Shown piece by piece: positions 56,845-64,000 of a DNA stretch of 64,000 bases (the first letter of the stretch is position 1; every line of letters starts with the position of its first letter). The DNA lies in NCBI GenBank assembly GCA_030549495.1, contig JAUIRK010001035.1, positions 310,001-374,000 on the forward strand. Reading direction: 5' to 3'. Made by a program: the position numbers and the translations under genes. The notes under the pieces are model-generated. The model was not told the DNA's origin. It searched no databases and was given only the letters and a program-made list of their open reading frames with translations. This DNA comes from Nectonema munidae (taxonomy: Eukaryota; Nematomorpha; Nectonematoida; Nectonematidae).

Positions 56845-56993
56845 TACTAGACGATTGTTTTACTCAACATCACCACATGCTAATGGATTAAACTTAAAAT
56901 CTCTAGTCGTTACATTTTCCCCCAAAAATTTCATAATCGGGTTGCCTGTTACACATAATCCAATGCTCTTTTCTGTATATAAATACTCTAGAA

Positions 56994-57090
56994 CAGAGTT
57001 TCTCAATGGGGCCATGAAATAATTCTAGGGGGCCACAAAGCTAACTTTGGTCACACCAAACTTCGGGGGCCACAGATGATTTGAAAATCA
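56994..57090 (+). mobile_element. hAT-type terminal fragment
   Basis: It begins CAGAGTTTCTCAATGGGGCC and continues with GGGGGCCACA words, a common hAT left-end pattern. The other end was not found. Confidence 0.45.
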
Positions 57091-59339
57091 CAAAATATCA
57101 ACTTGTAGGTATGTATTTTTATTTATAAGATCTACATTACACATAGATATAAAAAACATATGGATATCTGTTTATAGTAATGATGGAGCTTTCTTATGTA
57201 CTAATTTTTAATGACGCTCATTTGTGTAACTAAAAACACATTAGAATATCAGATTTTGAGTGTTTTATGTCTGGTTATGAAAATGAAGAGCTATGTATCA
57301 TTGCATTATAGCAAATTGGTCCTAAATTTTAAAGCTGCGAAACACACATTTCTCTTACCTGATTATAACTAAAGATTTGATTTGGTTAAATGTGTTCTAG
57401 TAATGTATTAACTTTATAGACTTTGTTTTGGAATTTAATCTATTCGTGGGCAATAATTTATTGGAATCAAAACGATTTTAAGTGTCTAATGTTGTCTTAC
57501 AAGCAATCTTTTCGTAACAAATGGTTTACTCAAATTGGATGCTATTTATCTGAAACAAGCTTTAATGTTTCTATATAAACAGGTACATGTAATGTTACCT
57601 TTCACTTTCATAGACTAGATCCAATTAAAAAATAATTATAACTATCCATTAAGGTTCCCCAACGATTAGTATGCAACTTCTATTGATTCTCCAGTTCTAA
57701 AAATTCTCTAAAGAATAGTTGTAGCCCTTTATGGAAAGAATTTCTTTCATATCTTCCATTAGATATACTTTTAAATTTATTTAAATCCAAACTTAAGATC
57801 TTTTTACTTTCAAAATACGACCTGGTTTCTTGTAAAATACATAATTGTTTTTCGTGGTTAATTCAATGTTATATATTATAAAATATCCTTTCTTTTAAAT
57901 TTCAACTCTTTATTGTCCCTTTTTCAACATTTTGCATAGTTGCATTCATGGTGTGTGCAGGCTGACATCCAATGAATAATAAAATATAACATACATTTTT
58001 TATTCATCTGTTGTAACATTTTTTTAATAATAATAATTTATTTCTTGTCATTTCAAAAAATTTCTTTCTTTCTTTCTTACTCTGTATTAAGCCTTGAAAA
58101 AACGCTTGAGGCATCTCTTGTTTAATGAAAATGTTTATTTATTATTTCAGATAAACATGGAAAATTCATTTAAAAAAGGTACCATAATATTCTCTCGAAT
58201 ATATTCCCTCTGGATTCGTTAAGTCCCCACAAATGGATGTCATACCTATTTGCCTGTTATGCACCATTATGTTCTGAAGAATAACATTGGACCAAATGTT
58301 TACACAAATATCAGCAAAAAAGGGAATCTCAGGTTCTAACGAAAATTGCAAATTTAATTGCAAAAGTTCGTAATTCTGACAATTATTCGTGAATTTTGAT
58401 CATGCCATTACTCGTCTCAACAGTCATCGATCAGAGTCCACAAGAGGCAACTAGTGTTATTTCTTTGAGTAACTTATCAGTATAACGGTGCATTGATAAA
58501 ATAGGGGCAGATGTTGAAAGCTTATTAGTTTCAAAAGTGCGGGTAATGCGTTGTCATTTTAAATAGATAAATCAACTCTACCTGATGAATTCTCCTTTTT
58601 TGATGGCATTTATTAGATTTCTCAATGTTAAATGATATATATGTAAAAAAATTTTCTTTACTTTGAAGTTATTGGACGATATCTTGAGGTCTATTTTGAA
58701 CAGAACAACATTACATTCAAGGATAATTTGACTTTTGAAATAAATGACACTGTTGCCATGATTGAACAGTATCGGGGATATAGTGTTTATTTTGAACAAG
58801 TGTCCTTGATAGTTTATGTGCAATGTGTTACCCCCCCCCTCTAGCACCTAACTAGTTGCCAAAAACCTGGCAAATCCTTTGAATTATGAACTTATCAATT
58901 TTATCAAATGCATTACAAGATACATTCAGCAATTATAAGGAAAAAACGAAGAATTTCAACTGAAGTTAGATTGGCTCTTTAAAGTTAATTACCTGCATCC
59001 CTTTGTTGCACTTTGGAACACTGTTGTCTCTTGTTTGAGTAAAAGAGAACTTGACAGAAACTTGTTCATGCAATAAGTAATATGGAAATCCGCTCTAATA
59101 ATTTGTTGATATTGATAAAGAAAGCTAATGAACTTCAAAACCACACAACGGCACTAGCAAATTTCAATTATAATAGATGATACAATAAGCTGTGGATGAA
59201 TGAAGAGATATCTAAAGACACAATATTCTAGAAAAATGTTAAGTTTCTTTTACTCACTAATAAACAAAAATAGCATATCAAAAATAGTTATCTTTCATTG
59301 TACATTTCATTTTAATTTGTTAAATTTTCTTTTGAATTT
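57091..59339. other. AT-rich interval without recognised genes
   Basis: Several open frames (58166-58363, 58578-58847, both minus) carry no motif I recognise. A run of nine C bases lies at 58831-58839. Confidence 0.35.
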
Positions 59340-61640
59340 TACAACTCTTAGACGACTCCCAGCACTGTAAAATCACTCGGAAGTCGCCATCCACTCTCGT
59401 TAGATAAGAAGTTAAACGCCCGTTCCATCCCGATAAGCTTTCATTCAAGAATATCGCTGCGGGAGGACTCAAACCTTCATACTCAAGAGGAAGCAGGGGT
59501 GGATGGAGGAGTTTGAAAACAATGTACTACTACTTGGCAAGCAAAAGTTTAGCAAAACAACAAATGATGAATTAAACCCCATCATCTACGAAAGATTTAT
59601 GGATTGCATGGCCTGGCTTTTTTCTGTGAGCGGTCCTCTTGTCCAGGAGAAGGGACGGGAGATAGTACTGCAGCTAGAACTCCACGACTTCTAGGTATTA
59701 AATGACTGGCTAGAGGTTTTTCGTAGACGATACACATTATTTTTGGCAAGATGAAAGACAAGAGTGGTGGAGTCGATAGGGCTGTTCTAGACGACTAGGT
59801 GGAGAGACTGCGTGAACTGTGAGCCGACTTTGATCTCCATGACATCGTCAACATGAATGAAACTGGGCATCTGTTGATTCCAAACTCTACTTCTAAGGGA
59901 CAGGCTACTCTGGCGGAAAGCGATCAAAGGAGCGCACCACTTTCATCTTGGTGCTAACGCCTTCGGAGAAAAAGAGCCCACGATTGGTATCGGCATATCA
60001 ATTAAACCACTTTGCTTCGTTAGGATCCAACGTAGGGATCTCCCCGTGGCAAATCATGCAAACAATAAGGGCTGGATGACTTGTAATCTATTTGAATTTT
60101 TCATGATAACACTCAACAAGAAGATGCACTACCAACATCGAAAGATCTTCAAGCTGCTTAACAATGCTCCTTGCCGCGCCCACCTAGAGTTGTCGAATGT
60201 AAAACTGATCTTCCTCCCTCCTAACAGCTTCTCCATCACCCAGCCCATGGATCAAGGCATCATAAATGCGGTTAAGTTAAAGTTCTGAAAACGATAAGTA
60301 TGAGGAATTATCCATCAAATGGGGAAAAAGCTATGAGTAACGGTAACCGGAAAAAAAGGCTTTTCTTCATCATACCACTTTGCAGCAAAAGATAATTAGA
60401 GAAGCGTTATGCTGACATCGGTAAGCTGATAATTGCAGTTGTTGCAATTAAAAGAGTTAGAACTAATAATAAATAAGTTAGAACTAATAATCACTGCGAG
60501 GGTTGGCATAATGGGTAATATTTATTATATGTCAAAAAAAGTTATGCATTTTTTCTTATATTTAAGCTTACGAAGTTCATTACCCGTTGAGCACCCAAAT
60601 ATTTGGGAAGTTCTTGAATTTTTTAAAAAAGAAAAAATAAAAATAAGAAAAGAAATCGACCAAATTGAATGTGGAAAAAGATTAGCTGCTTCAAAAGAAG
60701 ATGAAGAAAAGTTTTTAAAAGAAGCCAAAGAAGATTTTTTTGCAACAAAAGATGTTCTTTCCTATTTAAAAAAAGTTTCTTCATTAATAATGAATCTAAA
60801 AGTCTTCAAATAGAAGGAATTGGGTTTGATGAAATTAATTTTTTAAAAATTAACGACAATCATTTTCCTTTTTCTATAGACTCTTTGTTAAAATAATTTC
60901 AAAATAATAAAGATTTATTTTTACTTATTTTTATTTCATCTTTTAGATATACTTGAAAATTTTATAGTGGTAAAAATATGTTGCAATTTATTATAAAGTT
61001 ATACTAATTTACCCTATTTAATTAATTAAAAGGTAAAAAGTTTGATATTATGTATATATTTGATTTTTTTAATAGATTTTTTAATAGAGAAAATTTTAGA
61101 TATATGAAGATATGTTGTATGTAAATTTGTTTGCTTTATTTTTTGAAACTCTAAAATTTGTATTGATGTTGCATGCGGGCAAAAAGTCTGTTTATTGCTG
61201 CAGAGAGGTTTTGCATGCCTTAGGAGCGATGTAGCAGTAGTATGCCACTGCAATATGATTTGCAACAACTTTGAAATTGCCAGCTTAGCGATGTCAGCGT
61301 GACGCCACTATAATTACCTTTTGCTGCAAAGTGGTATGATGTAAGAAAGGCCTTTTTTTCCACATGCCTTTTTTTTCCTAGAACCTGATGTAAAAGGCCT
61401 TTTTTTCCTAGAACCATGAGTAACAGCCCATGATATCATGCGACGTACTAATCTTTTCCAGGCCATCTACTTGGAAGAGTTACCGATTCAGGAATTCGTA
61501 ACACAAAGGGGCTTCGCTAGCGAATACTGATGGCTTCAACTGTTGAGTATTTTCAGCATCGGCGTGAATCCAACCGAGAGAAAGGTGAAGTCAGAGAAGA
61601 AGAGGCGCTACAGATCAGCCATCCCTAACCCAAACACTAG
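59340..61640 (+). pseudogene. Second Tigger/pogo-like transposase, broken and split by a MULE
   Basis: On the plus strand the CENP-B-type DNA-binding region is at 59494-59694 (ELNPIIYERFMDCMAWLFSV). The DDE_1 core follows: DFDLHDIVNMNETGHLL with the first catalytic acid region near 59830-59880, then VANHANNKGWMTCNLFEFFM and KLIFLPPNSFSITQPMDQGI (60046-60288). The frame then meets the inserted MULE (60342-61415). It resumes at 61425 with VTAHDIMRRTNLFQAIYLEE and ends near 61530. Stops also occur elsewhere, so it is inactive. It differs in sequence from the Tigger-like element at 20751-24562. Confidence 0.82.
60342..61415 (+). mobile_element. Mutator-like element (MULE) inserted in the Tigger relic
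   Basis: A perfect 9-bp duplication ATGAGTAAC flanks it (60333-60341 and 61416-61424). The terminal repeats start GGTAACCGGAAAAAAAGGC and, reversed, GGTTCTAGGAAAAAAAGGCC. They continue through CATCATACCACTTTGCAGCA on both sides. Inside, 60433-60813 encodes the C-terminal piece of a MULE transposase (SSLPVEHPNIWEVLEFFKKE, IDQIECGKRL). The 9-bp duplication and long terminal repeats are standard for MULEs. The catalytic domain is deleted, so the element is non-autonomous. Part of the right repeat (AAAGGCCTTTTTTTCC) is duplicated. Confidence 0.87.
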
Positions 61641-63300
61641 AGTTTTGTAGATATCAGTAGAAGCATTTGCCGACAGTAAAGGCTTCGCCGAGATACTAGA
61701 GAGGTGCACTGACTTAGAAAGCTCTCGATTCTACAAGCGTCTCTTTTTAGAGCCAAAATGTCACCGAGTGAGATATGTCGCCTTGGTGGTTGTACAATCA
61801 ACTTTGTTAGCTGTTTTATATAATTAAACTTTGAAATTGAAAATAGCCGCTGACCTGAATATTCGGCCACCTGTAAATGGTGGCTACTTTTGTTGTTTCA
61901 CTTGGAGCAGCTATAGACAGATTTGACTGTATTTGTATATGCATTAATTTTACTTGAACATTAGTCATTCAAAGTTAACATCTTTGAAATTTTCTTCATA
62001 ACAAAATATACAGACAATTTTGTATACACCCAAATCTTTATTATTTTAAAATTCTTCAAATTTGGAGGTGGGGTGGCTCAAAAACTATAGGCACGGCATT
62101 GTTCATGACTAAAAGACATACTTTCTTCAGCCAATTTTTCGAGTGTTTCATGCAGATCATAGAATTCATTAGTCCCGGTTATAAACCTACCAAAACCAGA
62201 GTTAACTCACTTGTTAAGACTCACTCGGTCTTCACGGTTAGACAGTTAACTTGATACATCATATTAACTTGAATATTTAAACAATTTCAAATATTATTAG
62301 GCATTAATCCTTAAATATAACATATTTTATTACTAAGTTGTATATTAATGCAAAAGTTCCCTCAATTATGTTATCAATTATTTATAGCACATTACAATAT
62401 TAAATATTTTTTCTCAGAGCGCCCTCACTCTCTTAACTACATATATTGTTTATATAAAAATGCTTTTCCGATTCCTTAGACATTATGAGCGTTTTAAAAC
62501 TTGATTCATTTTTTATAAAGACACAAAATGATTACAAATTGAAAAGTTACATGTCATCGTATATACCATATTAACACTTTTTTACATAAGCCTTGACACA
62601 TTCAAACAATTATAGCGTAAATACTTTTATTATATGTTATATATTAAAGTAAAAACGCGAGTTAATTTTTTTATTACCGAATTTAGAATTTTTTGCGTTT
62701 TCACGAATACCAAGCTTGACAAAACGCGTATAAATTGCCTCCTAAATGATAGCATCTACGTTTATCTTAACAATTGGTTGTCCATTTTCTTTCAGGTTTT
62801 CAAGGTGGTATTTTGAGGAATGTGGAGTAGCATCTCTTTGTTGACTATAACATCATGTGGTTCAAGTATAGCAAAAAGAGAGACACTAAGGCGATAATAT
62901 ATAGAGAAGAATTTTCTCTACTGATACGCTTAAAGTGAAAAGTGAAGTCTGTTGACAATTAACAATATCACACTCAAATCCTGTCAATCATGATATATTA
63001 CATTTTAATTGGCTACAGCAAATTTTAGTGAATTAGCTTACAATATTATACTCTGCTTTATAGCTAATCTGTTTTCACATACAAGATTAGATCTAAGAAA
63101 AAGGGAGTTACACAGCCATAGATTTGTATCATTGTAAGTTATCTACTTATTATTTTATTATAATAATTTTGGTATTTATGACTTGCGTTTTAGGCATTTT
63201 AACGAATACGATTAATAAAACCGAGATTCAAAACTGGGACAATTCCAAAAAACAGAACGTCTGGCAACTCTATGCATAGATGACTATATTTTTCAAGGTA
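61641..63300. other. AT-rich interval without firmly recognised genes
   Basis: Around 61765-61810 the plus strand reads RLGGCTINF, like the tail after the LINE ORF2 end at 26330, so a LINE scrap is possible. Otherwise nothing. Confidence 0.35.
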
Positions 63301-63303
63301 GTA

Positions 63304-63608
63304 GAACCTGCGTTTTACGTACCCTGATTTTACGTCCTCGCCAAATGATCGATGACGTCATCTTTTTGGTCATTAAATGCATTATTAATACGTTTTTTGT
63401 TTGTGATTTTATGTATTAAAAAGTTTTTAAAGTTCTTTGTAAGACTTCTTTAGCTGCCATAGTCCCTCACGTCGTACACGGTGTGACCATGTGTAATACA
63501 GGCTAGGATTTTCGTGTTGTATGTCAATTTAAAGGTCAATCGGGATTTTACGAATCCTACGTTTTACGCCCGCCGTTCGGTCCTGTGCCGTACGTAAAAC
63601 GTGGGTTC
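63304..63608. mobile_element. TA-flanked MITE
   Basis: The terminal repeats are GAACCTGCGTTTTACGTAC and, reversed, GAACCCACGTTTTACGTAC, with TA on both sides (63302-63303, 63609-63610). Internal copies of the ATTTTACG word lie near both ends. The TA target and repeat style suit the Tc1/mariner-pogo superfamily. There is no coding capacity. Confidence 0.8.
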
Positions 63609-63670
63609 TAGTGTATGTTTGAAACGCGCCTTTATTTAAACTGCCGTTTTACTGTAAAAATGTAAGTTAA

Positions 63671-63798
63671 CCCATTTAAGACCAAGCAAAGCAGACATCT
63701 AAAAAAAACGCAGACGATTTATATTCAAAGTCATTGAAAAAAGCAGACGAAGATGAAATTACTTATGTTCCAAAATAGGAACATTGGTCGTAAATGGG
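63671..63798 (+). mobile_element. TTAA-flanked MITE, family B
   Basis: A 128-bp copy with TTAA at 63667-63670 and 63799-63802, and ends CCCATTTAAGACCAAGCAAA and, reversed, CCCATTTACGACCAATGTTCC-like. It is nearly identical to the nested copy at 33520-33649 and is joined to a family A element through a shared TTAA. Confidence 0.9.
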
Positions 63799-63802
63799 TT
63801 AA

Positions 63803-63921
63803 CCCGTAAATGATCAGAATAATCAGGCGATATATTATGTGAAGCAGAAGATTTGTATTAAAATCAATAATAAACGCAGACAATTTTATTTTTGTAAAGT
63901 GGGCTCTGGTCTTTAACGTGT
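63803..63921 (+). mobile_element. MITE family A, right end worn
   Basis: It starts CCCGTAAATGATCAGAATAA after TTAA and continues GAAGCAGAAGATTTGTATTA, AACGCAGACAATTTTA and TTGTAAAGT. The right end (GGTCTTTAACGTG) is changed and the outer TTAA is no longer perfect. Confidence 0.75.
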
Positions 63922-64000
63922 AACGGAAAGATTTGTGATAATCGTCGAAAGCTTATTTGCCGTCTGATGATGTGTGAAGATGAAAAGTTTTGGACAATGT

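Noticed and set aside
59340-59480. Possible 5S rRNA-like words (GTTAGATAAGAAGTTAAAC)
   Set aside because: No further match to the 5S sequence or its fold; probably the N-terminal part of the Tigger relic.

Overview
This is a eukaryotic, animal-type window: very AT-rich, with no bacterial gene layout, large introns, long (AAT)n microsatellites and a dense load of transposons (hAT, piggyBac, Tigger/pogo, Tc1, MULE, CR1/L2-like and RTE-like LINEs, TTAA-targeting MITEs). The mix fits an invertebrate, most likely an arthropod. That placement is inference; I cannot name the species.

The only host genes I can reconstruct are two paralogous globins on the minus strand, each of three small coding exons far apart. 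Globin A is exons 11365-11573, 7858-8071 and 2847-2984 (186 aa). Globin B is exons 47947-48155, 36937-37150 and 34248-34373 (182 aa). In both, exons 1 and 2 are exactly 209 and 214 nt and introns fall at the ancestral globin positions B12.2 and G7.0. Both keep the distal and proximal histidines 32 residues apart. Both start with Met-Gly, like membrane-anchored globin X, and A also has Cys3.

The rest is mobile DNA. 1-1642: hAT (DUF4371 type). 5632-7147: decayed copy of an unplaced transposase family. 8564-10483: a CR1/L2-like LINE with an open reverse transcriptase, bracketed by (AAT)n. 17048-18567: tandem-repeat element, Tc1 scrap and a TTAA MITE. 18736-19830: LINE relic. 20751-24562: Tigger-like element carrying a foldback minisatellite. 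26491-28925: an apparently whole DNA transposon with a 570-aa intact ORF of the same unplaced family and terminal inverted repeats over 100 bp long. 29136-32166: piggyBac with inverted ends. 33342-34037: nested TTAA MITEs. 39752-42950: two tandem-repeat families with units of about 145-150 bp. 43340-46483: hAT next to piggyBac. 50230-51786: RTE-type LINE end and a Copia-type LTR fossil. 53483-57090: palindromic MITE, two candidate host microexons, hAT remnants. 59340-61640: a second Tigger-like element split by a MULE with a perfect 9-bp target duplication. 63304-63921: further MITEs.

The items most worth following are the globin pair, the 26.5-28.9 kb transposon family, the foldback minisatellite element and the nested TTAA MITEs. 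Splice sites, terminal repeats and target duplications were read by eye, with no database search.
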